Origin: Enterocola sp045611845
GTDB lineage: Bacteria > Bacteroidota > Bacteroidia > Bacteroidales > Paludibacteraceae
Reading direction: 5' to 3'
NCBI GenBank assembly: GCA_045611845.1
Contig: JAZKXZ010000029.1
Span: forward strand, 1-60,519
Length of the DNA stretch: 60,519 nucleotides
The notes below the pieces were generated by a model, which saw nothing but the letters and a program-made list of their open reading frames with translations, did no database searches and had not been told where the DNA came from. Both the position numbers and the translations under genes were made by a program. This document shows positions 17,425-25,419 of this stretch, piece by piece. How positions within the stretch are numbered: position 1 is the stretch's first letter; each line of letters begins with the position of its first letter.

Positions 17425-18071
17425 TTAAACTAACAGGAATACGCAAGAGTTTTGGTAAGCTAGAAGTACTAAAAGGAATAGACCTTCAGATAAACGAAGG
17501 AGAGTTTGTTTCTATTGTAGGTGCTTCTGGCGCAGGTAAAACCACACTTCTTCAAATTATAGGCACATTAGACACAGCTCACGAGGGAGAAGTAGTTATT
17601 AATGGTGTGGAGATAAAGAGACTTTCTGACAAACAACTTTCAGCCTTTAGAAACAAACAACTTGGCTTTGTATTTCAATTTCACCAACTTCTTCCAGAGT
17701 TTACTGCTCTAGAAAATGTTTGTATTCCTGGCTATATTGCCAAAAGAAACAATAAAGAAGTAGAGGCAAAAGCAAAAGAGCTTCTTACTAAACTTGGTCT
17801 TCAAGATAGATTTCATCACAAACCAAACGAGCTTTCTGGTGGAGAAAAACAAAGGGTGGCAGTGGCAAGAGCGTTAATCAACGACCCAAAACTAATTCTT
17901 GCCGACGAACCATCTGGTAGCCTAGATAGCGAAAACAAAAAAGAACTTCACAGCCTGCTTCGTAAACTTTGCGACGATTATGGTTTAACTATTTTGCTAG
18001 TTACTCACGATAGCGACCTTACAAAAGTGTCGGATAGAGTAATTACAATGCAAGATGGTATGATAATATAA
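17421..18071 (+). CDS. lolD: LolD-like ABC transporter ATP-binding protein
   Basis: 216 residues. Walker A GASGAGKTT (34-42), Q-loop FQFHQLLPEFTALENV, signature LSGGEKQRVAVARAL, Walker B LILADEPSGSLD and switch His in LVTHDSD. The FHQLLPEFTALENV stretch is typical of the LolD/MacB class, which energises lipoprotein release or other MacB-type export from the inner membrane. Its likely partner, a LolC/E-like permease, is encoded far away at 52851. The stop codon lies inside the terminator hairpin. Confidence 0.82.
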   Translation: MIKLTGIRKSFGKLEVLKGIDLQINEGEFVSIVGASGAGKTTLLQIIGTLDTAHEGEVVINGVEIKRLSDKQLSAFRNKQLGFVFQFHQLLPEFTALENVCIPGYIAKRNNKEVEAKAKELLTKLGLQDRFHHKPNELSGGEKQRVAVARALINDPKLILADEPSGSLDSENKKELHSLLRKLCDDYGLTILLVTHDSDLTKVSDRVITMQDGMII

Positions 18072-18111
18072 TCAATAAAAAAGAGGACTTGCGTCCTCTT
18101 TTTTATTGATT
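18070..18111. terminator. bidirectional terminator containing both convergent stop codons
   Basis: A perfect 19-bp stem (AATCAATAAAAAAGAGGAC and its complement) with a 4-base loop, giving U-runs on both strands. The lolD stop (18069-18071) and the stop of the TPR gene (18103-18105) both fall in its arms. Confidence 0.92.
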
Positions 18112-18372
18112 ATACATGTCTTTAAAATAAAAATCTAATATTTCAGACACTTGTTCATACGCTTCCTTTGCTGGGCTTTTAGGGTTGAACTCTACGGCTT
18201 TTAGGTAGCAGTTCATGGCTTCGCTTAGGTTTTCTAGTTTGCGATAAGCGTTGCCCATAAGGTAATAAGCCTCGTCAGAGCGTGGATTTACAAACTCTAA
18301 GTGTTGGTCAAGCACCGAAATGGCTTGTTCGGTTTTGCCTGCCTTTAAAAGTGCTCTAGCTTGTTCTAACAT
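18103..18372 (-). CDS. small TPR-repeat protein
   Basis: 89 residues with two tetratricopeptide repeats (ARALLKAGKTEQAISVLDQ; AYYLMGNAYRKLENLSEAMN) and a short helical tail. No signal peptide, so probably cytoplasmic and protein-binding; partner unknown. The ATG is 2 bases after the trpS stop, so it is in one operon with trpS. Confidence 0.8.
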   Translation of the reverse strand: MLEQARALLKAGKTEQAISVLDQHLEFVNPRSDEAYYLMGNAYRKLENLSEAMNCYLKAVEFNPKSPAKEAYEQVSEILDFYFKDMYNQ

Positions 18373-18374
18373 AA

Positions 18375-19457
18375 TTATTGGAATTTAGCTACTTGTTCGT
18401 TTATCCATTCGGTATTATCAAAATAGTCAATCTTCATGGCAGCACGCACTTCTGCTAGTGTTTGCGCAGCTACTTCACGAGCTTTTTCACTACCCTCTTT
18501 TAATACTTGATATACGTATGGAATATCTTTTTGGAATTCTTTTCTGCGCTCACGGATTGGAGAAAGTTCTTCTTCAAGCACTGCGTTTAGGAATTTCTTT
18601 ACTTTCATATCACCTAAACCACCACGTGTATAGTGGTCTTTCACTTCTTGAAGATTGTTGTATTCTGGCCAATATTTAGCAAAATATTCGTCTTTGCAGA
18701 ATGCATCAAGATATGTAAACACTACGTTGCCTTCTACACGACCTGGGTCTTCCACCTTGATGTGATTTGGGTCGGTGTACATACCTTTTACCTTTTTGGT
18801 AAGGTCTGCAGCTTCTTCTGAAAGATAAATACAGTTGCCAAGAGATTTACTCATTTTAGCCTTGCCATCGATACCTGGCAGACGAAGACACGCTGCATTT
18901 TGTGGAAGAAGAATTTTTGGTTCCACAAGGGTTTCACCATAAATACCATTGAAACGACGAACAATTTCGTTTGTTTGCTCAATCATTGGCGCTTGGTCTT
19001 CACCTACTGGCACTGTGGTTGCTTTAAATGCAGTAATGTCTGCAGCTTGGCTAATAGGATATGTAAAGAAACCTACTGGAATGCTAGTTTCGAAGTTGCG
19101 CATTTGAATTTCTGTCTTCACAGTTGGATTACGTTGAAGACGAGAAACTGTAACAAGGTTCATATAATAGAACGCAAGTTCTGTAAGTTCTGGCACTTGT
19201 GATTGGATGAAAAGTGTTGATTTAGCTGGGTCTAGACCACATGCTAAATAATCTAACGCCACTTCAATAATATTTTGACGAACTTTTTCTGGATTGTCGG
19301 CATTGTCGGTTAGAGCTTGAGCATCCGCAATCATAATGAAGATTTTGTCAAACTCTCCAGAATTTTGAAGTTCCACTCTTCTGCGTAACGAACCCACATA
19401 GTGTCCTATGTGAAGTTTTCCTGTTGGGCGGTCGCCCGTAAGTATAATTTTAGACAT
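18375..19457 (-). CDS. trpS: tryptophan--tRNA ligase
   Basis: 360 residues. Class I synthetase that charges tRNA-Trp. HIGH motif at 16-19 (GKLHIGHYVG), KMSKS near residue 200 (KAKMSKSLGN), and the tRNA-ligase core with VPVGEDQAP and RLQRNPTVK. Length is a little above the usual 330-350. The promoter TACCTTTG is at 19498-19505 on the minus strand. It is first in a two-gene unit with the TPR gene. Confidence 0.96.
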   Translation of the reverse strand: MSKIILTGDRPTGKLHIGHYVGSLRRRVELQNSGEFDKIFIMIADAQALTDNADNPEKVRQNIIEVALDYLACGLDPAKSTLFIQSQVPELTELAFYYMNLVTVSRLQRNPTVKTEIQMRNFETSIPVGFFTYPISQAADITAFKATTVPVGEDQAPMIEQTNEIVRRFNGIYGETLVEPKILLPQNAACLRLPGIDGKAKMSKSLGNCIYLSEEAADLTKKVKGMYTDPNHIKVEDPGRVEGNVVFTYLDAFCKDEYFAKYWPEYNNLQEVKDHYTRGGLGDMKVKKFLNAVLEEELSPIRERRKEFQKDIPYVYQVLKEGSEKAREVAAQTLAEVRAAMKIDYFDNTEWINEQVAKFQ

Positions 19458-19497
19458 ATCTTGTTGTATTATTTTTACTAAATATTTTCTTAAACCA

Positions 19498-19505
19498 CAA
19501 AGGTA
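19498..19505 (-). promoter_or_regulatory. trpS promoter -7 box
   Basis: TACCTTTG on the minus strand, 40 bases before the trpS ATG. Confidence 0.6.
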
Positions 19506-19520
19506 ATGTTTTTTGAGGAT

Positions 19521-19835
19521 TTACAGCACAGTAAAACTAATTTTTCTACCCAAGCCTTCAAATATTCTAAACAGTGTGTTTAATTGAATATTTGATTGAC
19601 CATTTTCTAGCCTTGAGATATAAGTTTTTTTAGTTCCTATCTTATCTGCTAGTTGTTGTTGAGTAAGACCTGCAAGTTTCCTTTCTTCACGTAATGTTTG
19701 TGCCAAACAAAAAGTTTCAGTTTCCTTATCAAACTTCTCACGTTTAGCAGTGCCCTTTTTACCATATTCTACGTCTAACAACTCTTCTAAGCTATTACAA
19801 TTTAGAATTGCCTCTTTTTTATTTTCGTTTTTCAT
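19521..19835 (-). CDS. XRE-family antitoxin (HigA-like)
   Basis: 104 residues. The C-terminal half is a helix-turn-helix: TQQQLADKIGTKKTYISRLENGQ with the following NIQLNTLFRIFEGLG. In HigBA systems this domain binds the operator while the rest neutralises the toxin. The ATG at 19835 is preferred over an in-frame TTG at 19856. It overlaps the end of the toxin gene by 17 bases, and toxin-first order is typical of higBA. Confidence 0.87.
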   Translation of the reverse strand: MKNENKKEAILNCNSLEELLDVEYGKKGTAKREKFDKETETFCLAQTLREERKLAGLTQQQLADKIGTKKTYISRLENGQSNIQLNTLFRIFEGLGRKISFTVL

Positions 19836-20178
19836 TGTTTGCTTTTTTAGATTCAAAATATTCTTTCATTAATCTCTCTGCCCTTTCAATTTCATTAGGC
19901 GGTGTTTTTTGTGTTTTCTTTTGAAATCCATTAAATAAAACTACTAATGAACCTTCATCAAAACAACAAAATATTCTAAATATATTACTACTAAATTCGA
20001 CCCTTATTTCGTACAATCCTGTTACGCCTTCTATACTTCGTAGAACCGTAACTGGTATAACATCTAAATTCTCAATCCATACAAGTGTCTGTAGAATCTT
20101 TTTTCTTACTTTCTCCGATTGAGACAAATAGAATTCATTAAAATGGTGGTTATAAAACCTTATTATTCTTTTCGACAT
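19819..20178 (-). CDS. RelE/ParE-superfamily toxin (HigB, Gp49-like)
   Basis: 119 residues. The segments GLYEIRVEFSSNIFRIFCCF and NGFQKKTQKTPPNEIERAE are characteristic of phage Gp49-like HigB toxins, ribosome-dependent mRNA interferases. The ATG at 20178 is chosen because an upstream in-frame TTG (20238) precedes the -7 box at 20193-20200. It is the first gene of a toxin-antitoxin pair that is probably autorepressed by the antitoxin. Confidence 0.87.
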   Translation of the reverse strand: MSKRIIRFYNHHFNEFYLSQSEKVRKKILQTLVWIENLDVIPVTVLRSIEGVTGLYEIRVEFSSNIFRIFCCFDEGSLVVLFNGFQKKTQKTPPNEIERAERLMKEYFESKKANNEKRK

Positions 20179-20192
20179 ATTTAATTCATTTG

Positions 20193-20226
20193 CAAAGTTA
20201 ACTAAAAAGTTTACATACAATACAAA
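20193..20226 (-). promoter_or_regulatory. higBA promoter
   Basis: On the minus strand TTTG (20223-20226), 22 bases, then TAACTTTG (20193-20200). The ATG of the toxin lies 15 bases downstream, leaving a very short leader. An operator for the XRE antitoxin is expected here but no clear palindrome was found. Confidence 0.55.
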
Positions 20227-20282
20227 ATACAAGCACAATTTTTATTTACTTGTTAAAAATAGAATAGATAAAGTTTATGAAG

Positions 20283-20403
20283 TATCAAAAAAATCCATAA
20301 TTATTAAGAATTAAGATATAATTTAGGTGTGAGAATTACATCGCTGTTGGCGACATAAATTCTAAAGTACATAATGTATGAGCTACCCTTGTTGAGTTCA
20401 AGG
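20283..20403 (-). ncRNA. candidate structured small RNA or long leader upstream of higBA
   Basis: The promoter at 20410-20441 should start a leftward transcript near 20403. It would open with a hairpin (CAAGGGT/ACCCTTG arms, 20385-20405), then a second hairpin (20333-20362: GAATT and TCGC arms pairing with GCGA and AATTC) and reach a run of seven T at 20286-20292. No coding frame is evident. The same segment could instead be a long 5' leader of the toxin-antitoxin genes. Confidence 0.35.
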
Positions 20404-20409
20404 GTTATG

Positions 20410-20441
20410 CAAAAGTAATGTTTTTTGAGAAAAAAAGCAAA
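20410..20441 (-). promoter_or_regulatory. canonical leftward promoter without an adjacent gene
   Basis: TTTG (20438-20441), exactly 20 bases, TACTTTTG (20410-20417) on the minus strand. It fits the Bacteroidota consensus better than most promoters in the window. Confidence 0.55.
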
Positions 20442-20468
20442 ACCGAAACCATAGATTTTTATATACCC

Positions 20469-20500
20469 CCGAAAGTTGGACAAAAAACTTTCGGTTTTTT
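20469..20500 (+). terminator. terminator-like hairpin with a competing pairing
   Basis: Stem CCGAAAGTT/AACTTTCGG (20469-20477 with 20486-20494), 8-base loop, then TTTTTT. An upstream AAAACCGAAA (20439-20448) is complementary to 20489-20498 and could compete with the terminator stem. No rightward gene precedes or follows it closely. Confidence 0.6.
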
Positions 20501-20547
20501 TATAAGATATTATAATAACGATAGAATTAAGTTGAGGCTAAATGGGA

Positions 20548-20572
20548 AAAGCCCGGTAAAATACCGAGCTTT
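20548..20572 (-). terminator. probable terminator of the Fn3-repeat lipoprotein operon
   Basis: Stem of 11 bp with one mismatch (AAAGC, CGGTA arms) and a 3-base loop, followed on the minus strand by a short T-run. It lies 50 bases beyond the stop at 20622. Confidence 0.6.
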
Positions 20573-20621
20573 ATACCAAGGTTCGTATCAATTTAGACAC
20601 CACTGTTTGTCATTTATAAAA

Positions 20622-23600
20622 TTACCATATGTCTACACTTAAACTTTCATTATTTGCATTATATGTAAAGATAAGATCATAGTATCCGCTGTAAGAAACT
20701 GAAAAGTATTTATTTCCCGATGCTGGAACTTCTTTTACACCCCATTTACCATTGGCTACAACCTTATAACCATAACCTGAAACTCCCTCTGTTTTAAAAC
20801 CTTCATATAGATATACATTTTGTACAACAAGTTCAAATATACCTGAGCCAGAATAAGTTTCTGTCATTATATTGGCTGTAGAAGCTGGATTCCACGCCTC
20901 TCCAAATAATTCTTCTACACCACACATAGTCCAATAATCAAGTGTTATTTGAGCAGCATAAGTACCTGTAATTTGTAATGTTAATGTGTTCATATTAAAC
21001 ACTATCTTAGTTGCATTTATAACTCTATCAACACCTATATTTGTACCAGATTCTATTAGTGATATTGTTCCAATTTTAGCTTTATAAGATGAACCATAAT
21101 CTGCAGTTAACCAATCTTCAGATCCAATTTTAAATGGACTATCAATAGTTATTGGTTTATTATAAGTATAAATTCCGTTGCCCTCGTATTGGAATTCTCT
21201 ATCTAATGATGTCCAATCACCATTACCACGAATATATATACTATTACCAGATGTTTCATTATCCAATGTTTCAAATGAGTTAATATCACCATAAATAGTT
21301 CCACCAGAATACTTAGCATATGCGCGTACATAATATGTAGTACCATTAGTTAAACCAGTTAAACTACAAGTAAATGAGCCTGTACCTGATGTTGATTTTA
21401 CCACAATATTTGAAACTGTTGGATTTGAATATGTACTATAACATACACCACGTTCGGTAATTGAGTAACTTGGAGAAGTAACACTACCACCGCATGTAGC
21501 TGAAGTTTCTGTTATATTTGTTACAGAAAGAGTGGTTACTATTGGTGTGGTTTTAGTTTTAAATGAATTAATAGGACCATAAATAGTTCCACCAGAATAC
21601 TTAGCATATGCGCGTACATAATATGTAGTACCATTAGTTAAGCCAGTTAAACTACAAGAAAATGAGCCTGTACCTGTACCTGATTTTACCACATTATTTG
21701 AAACTGTTGGATATGAAGATGTACTATAACAAATGCCACGTTCTGTAATACTATAATCTGGAGATACAACAGTAGCACCACATATAGCTGAAGTTTCTGT
21801 TTCATTACTTACAGAAGATATGGTTACTTCAGGACTTTCTAATGTTCTAAACTCTCTTGATTCACTATATATCACACCTAATTCATACTTAGCATAAGCG
21901 CGTACATAATATGTAGTACCATTGGTTAAGCCAGTTAAACTACAAGTATAAGAACCTGTTCCCGAACCAGATTTTACCACACTATTTGAAACTGTTGGAT
22001 TTGAAGATGTACTATAACATATACCACGTTCGGTAATACTATAATCTGCAGATGTAATATCACCGCCGCAACTAGCTGAAGTGTCTGTGATATTTGTTAC
22101 TTCACTAATCGTAATTGTTGGTACTTTTGATGTATAGAAAGTTTTAATTTCTCCATAAATCACCCCATTTTCATACTTAGCATATGCACGAGCATAATAT
22201 GTAGTATGTATTGATAAATTAGACAAAGTTGCAGTAAAACTTCCAGTACCACTACCTGATTTTACCACACTATTTGAAACTGTTGGATTTTCACTTGTAC
22301 CATAACATATACCACGTTCGGTAATTGAGTAACTTGGAGAAGTAACACTACCACCGCATGTAGCTGAATTTTCTGTTAAATTTGTTACAGAAGAAGTGGT
22401 TACTATTGGTGTGGTTTTGGTTTCAAATGAGTTAATATTACCATAAATAGTTCCACCAGAATACTTAGCATATGCGCGTACATAATATGTAGTACCATTA
22501 GTTAAGCCAGTTAAACTACATGTATACGAGCCAGCGCCAACTCCAGATTTTACTACACTATTTGAGATAGTTGGATTAGATGAAGTGCCATAACATACAC
22601 CACGTTCTGTAATTTCTTTGTCTGGTGATATAATTTCACCACCACAAGTAGCAGAAGTTTCTGTTACATTACTTACAGAAGAAGTGGTTACTTCTGGAGC
22701 TTTTAATGTTTTAAACTCACTTATTTCACTATATATTACACCAAATACATACTTAGCATAGGCACGCACATAGTATGTGGTATTTTGTGTTAAGTCGGTT
22801 AAATTTGCTGTAAAAGAGCCTGCTCCTGAACCTGATTTTGATATATAATTGTTTATAGTAGGTTCTTCTGTAGTACTATAACATACACCACGTTCGGTAA
22901 TTTCTAAGTCTTGTGAAACAATTTCCGCTACACAAGATGCTGTATTCTCTGTTATCTTATCTATGTTTATAGTAGGAATAGTTGGTATGATAGATTTATA
23001 ATATTCTACCTCATTACCATATATAACCCCATTAATATATGTCACATATGCTCTAATATAATATTTCTTACCTTCTTCTAAATTTGTGATTTTCGAAGAG
23101 AATGAACCAGTAGTTGGCGATGCTGCAACACAATTGTCCTCGATTGTAGGATTGTGTTCTGTACTATAGCAAATACCACGGCTTTTGATAGTATAATCTT
23201 CTGATATAACATCACCACCAGAGAATATAGATGCTTCTGTAACGTTAAACACTTCTTTAGTAGATACTTGAGGTAGTGTTTTTGTCTTAAATCCTATTAC
23301 TCTACCATAATTTATAGCATCAACATCATACTTCACATATGCACGAACATAATATTGTGTAGTAGGTTTAAGGTTTGTAAGTATATAGTCATAATTGCCT
23401 ATATCGCTACCACATACTATAATAGAATCAGATATATCTAACGTAGATTCTGTACCAAAACAAATACCACGTTCTATAATAACACTTTCTCCATCTGTAT
23501 CTATATTGCACTGCACTGTAGCAGAATCTGTACCTATCTTAAACACATTTATAGTCTCTGCTATTGGTCTTGCTTTAGTTGTAACCTCTAGAGTTTGACC

Positions 23601-24248
23601 ATAAGATTCACCTGCAATGTTTACAGCGTAAGCACGTATCCAAAATTTAGTATTAGATATTAAATTTGAGATTTTAATAATATATTTACCTTTTTCTATT
23701 TTATCTGCTTTAACAAAGTTTAAAGATGTATATGTAGGTTCATCACTTGAACTAGAATAACATAATCCTAAATTCTCCACCCCACTACCCAATGAAAGCA
23801 ATTCTGATTCTACTACAATATATTCTGCTGTAATATCTGTAATAGATAATGTATTCACTGAAGGGCGACATTTTGTTGTAAATTTAATCTCTTCACCATA
23901 AACTACACCTGTTATATTTTGAGCAAATGCTCTTACATAGTATGTAGTAGAGTCTAATAGACTTTTTATTTCTCCTGCTATTAATCTAGTTTTATTTGAA
24001 CTAGCCATAACATACACACTATCTGATAATGTAGGATTTGGCGATACGCTATAACAGAAACCACATCTATCTATTGTAGAGCGAATTCCTTCAGAAGATA
24101 TAGTTCCTTTTAATTTTACTCCTCCTTGAATAAACTCTACATTGTCATCTGTTGTTACTTCAAGAGGATAAACTGTAGGCTCATCAAGACAACTCCACAT
24201 AAAGCATAACGCAAAAAATAGAGTTATTATATTTATAAATTTCTTCAT
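20622..24248 (-). CDS. large lipoprotein with ten Fn3-like repeats and a SusE/SusF-like C-terminal region
   Basis: 1208 residues. Lipobox FMWSC (Cys20). Ten repeats of about 96 residues follow (about 25-1000), each with ITERG(I/V)CY, NPT(V/I), GSF/GSY, TTYYVRAYAKY and IYG. Repeats 1-4 are diverged; 6-10 are very similar, including near-identical DNA, so they arose by recent duplication. The last 200 residues (IYIRGNGDW, FKIGSEDW, TGTYAAQITL, GYGYKVVANGKWG) resemble SusE/SusF starch-binding-like or other beta-sandwich carbohydrate-binding domains. Likely a surface-exposed stalk with a binding head. Last gene of a three-gene operon, 13 bases after its neighbour. Confidence 0.83.
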   Translation of the reverse strand: MKKFINIITLFFALCFMWSCLDEPTVYPLEVTTDDNVEFIQGGVKLKGTISSEGIRSTIDRCGFCYSVSPNPTLSDSVYVMASSNKTRLIAGEIKSLLDSTTYYVRAFAQNITGVVYGEEIKFTTKCRPSVNTLSITDITAEYIVVESELLSLGSGVENLGLCYSSSSDEPTYTSLNFVKADKIEKGKYIIKISNLISNTKFWIRAYAVNIAGESYGQTLEVTTKARPIAETINVFKIGTDSATVQCNIDTDGESVIIERGICFGTESTLDISDSIIVCGSDIGNYDYILTNLKPTTQYYVRAYVKYDVDAINYGRVIGFKTKTLPQVSTKEVFNVTEASIFSGGDVISEDYTIKSRGICYSTEHNPTIEDNCVAASPTTGSFSSKITNLEEGKKYYIRAYVTYINGVIYGNEVEYYKSIIPTIPTINIDKITENTASCVAEIVSQDLEITERGVCYSTTEEPTINNYISKSGSGAGSFTANLTDLTQNTTYYVRAYAKYVFGVIYSEISEFKTLKAPEVTTSSVSNVTETSATCGGEIISPDKEITERGVCYGTSSNPTISNSVVKSGVGAGSYTCSLTGLTNGTTYYVRAYAKYSGGTIYGNINSFETKTTPIVTTSSVTNLTENSATCGGSVTSPSYSITERGICYGTSENPTVSNSVVKSGSGTGSFTATLSNLSIHTTYYARAYAKYENGVIYGEIKTFYTSKVPTITISEVTNITDTSASCGGDITSADYSITERGICYSTSSNPTVSNSVVKSGSGTGSYTCSLTGLTNGTTYYVRAYAKYELGVIYSESREFRTLESPEVTISSVSNETETSAICGATVVSPDYSITERGICYSTSSYPTVSNNVVKSGTGTGSFSCSLTGLTNGTTYYVRAYAKYSGGTIYGPINSFKTKTTPIVTTLSVTNITETSATCGGSVTSPSYSITERGVCYSTYSNPTVSNIVVKSTSGTGSFTCSLTGLTNGTTYYVRAYAKYSGGTIYGDINSFETLDNETSGNSIYIRGNGDWTSLDREFQYEGNGIYTYNKPITIDSPFKIGSEDWLTADYGSSYKAKIGTISLIESGTNIGVDRVINATKIVFNMNTLTLQITGTYAAQITLDYWTMCGVEELFGEAWNPASTANIMTETYSGSGIFELVVQNVYLYEGFKTEGVSGYGYKVVANGKWGVKEVPASGNKYFSVSYSGYYDLIFTYNANNESLSVDIW

Positions 24249-24261
24249 TGTATATTACTTT

Positions 24262-25401
24262 TTAAAAACAATAACCTAGACCTATTTTAGCTTCTGGATA
24301 GATTCCATTTAAATTTCCTAACATAGAAAAGCCTGCTGATATAGCAAAACCTTTTATGTTACCCATTAAACCTACCTCAAAGGCAACACCATGATATACC
24401 GTATTACCATTATGTATTTCTACCCATTCATCTCCTACTGTTTGTAAGAAAACACCTCTATATCCATATCCTAAACCTGTATACGCATACAAAGGAATAC
24501 CCATGCGTATCACACCACCTGCAGTAACAGACATACGTGTATGTTTTTTCTTGCCTGTATACATTGGATAATAATCATAGAAATAGTATTGATAGCTACC
24601 TTTAATATCATTATAATATTCTCCATATATTGCGCCATCCGAAGCACCTTGATAATCAGAATCAAACTTAAATCCAAAGTTTGACATTGCACTCACATAA
24701 AAGCCACCAAGTTTTACTCGAGCGTAAGTAATACCAAATGTATAATCTGGTGTAGATGAGAAACCGCCATTTGCCATAATAAAGTTAGACCATGGATATG
24801 CTGCAATACGCGCTTTTCTTTCTAATCTGGCTTTTTCTCTTTCTATTTCTCTTTTTTCTTGTTCTTCTTTTTTAATGCGGGCACGTTCTGCAGCTTCTTC
24901 TGCCTTCCTTTTCTCTTCTTCTGCTTTCTTTCTCTCCTCTTCTGCTTTGCGTTCTGCTTCTATTCGTGCTTTTTCCGCCTTTTTTTCCGCTTCTATACGA
25001 GCTTTTTCTTCCAATTGTCGTTTACGCTCTGCTTCTAATTCTAATTTTTTACGCTCTGCGGCTGCTTTCTCTTCTGCCTCTTTTCTAGCTTGTTCTGCTT
25101 TTCTCTCTGCTTCCAAACGAGCTTGCTCCGCTTTCCTTTCCGCTTCTATACGAGCTTGCTCTGCTTTCTTTTCCGCTTCTATACGAGCTTCTTCTGCCTT
25201 TTGTCTAGCAATTTCTTCTTGCTTTTTTCTCTCTTTTTCAGCCTCTTCTTGCGCTTTTTTCTCTGCTTCAAGGCGTTCTACCTCCAATTGTTCTGTCAAT
25301 GTTCTACCATTGGTTGGTAAAACAACACTACGAGAAAATTGTGCCAAGCTTATGCTCGGCACAATACACAAGATAGATAATAACAATACTATCTTTTTCA
25401 T
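24262..25401 (-). CDS. outer-membrane-type protein with long charged helical stalk
   Basis: 379 residues. The signal peptide ends near SLAQ. Residues about 38-205 are an uninterrupted Lys/Glu/Arg/Ala helix made of units such as EARIEAEKKAEQ, a coiled coil or single alpha helix. Residues about 206-379 have alternating aromatic strands (FIMANGGFSSTP, AYTGLGYGYRG, GLMGNIKGFAISAGF) ending in GLGYCF, as in small outer-membrane beta-barrels. The helix may be mistaken for TolA by automated annotation; no TolA domain III is present. It could span the periplasm. It sits between two lipoprotein genes in one operon. Confidence 0.75.
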   Translation of the reverse strand: MKKIVLLLSILCIVPSISLAQFSRSVVLPTNGRTLTEQLEVERLEAEKKAQEEAEKERKKQEEIARQKAEEARIEAEKKAEQARIEAERKAEQARLEAERKAEQARKEAEEKAAAERKKLELEAERKRQLEEKARIEAEKKAEKARIEAERKAEEERKKAEEEKRKAEEAAERARIKKEEQEKREIEREKARLERKARIAAYPWSNFIMANGGFSSTPDYTFGITYARVKLGGFYVSAMSNFGFKFDSDYQGASDGAIYGEYYNDIKGSYQYYFYDYYPMYTGKKKHTRMSVTAGGVIRMGIPLYAYTGLGYGYRGVFLQTVGDEWVEIHNGNTVYHGVAFEVGLMGNIKGFAISAGFSMLGNLNGIYPEAKIGLGYCF

Positions 25402-25419
25402 TTTAATAACATTTTAAAT

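Noticed and set aside
20283..20500. 6S RNA, tmRNA or RNase P RNA
   Set aside because: Too short or lacking their conserved helices and termini; the hairpins are separate rather than one long bulged rod.
20418..20642. 74-codon open frame on the plus strand
   Set aside because: It covers a terminator hairpin and the opposite gene's end, has no promoter of its own and no family.
20622..24248. Direct repeats that look CRISPR-like at first glance
   Set aside because: The repeats are about 288 bases, in frame and encode Fn3-like domains; there are no short repeats with unique spacers.
24262..25401. TolA annotation for the Lys/Glu/Ala-rich protein
   Set aside because: There is no inner-membrane anchor or TolA C-terminal domain; the C-terminal part is barrel-like.
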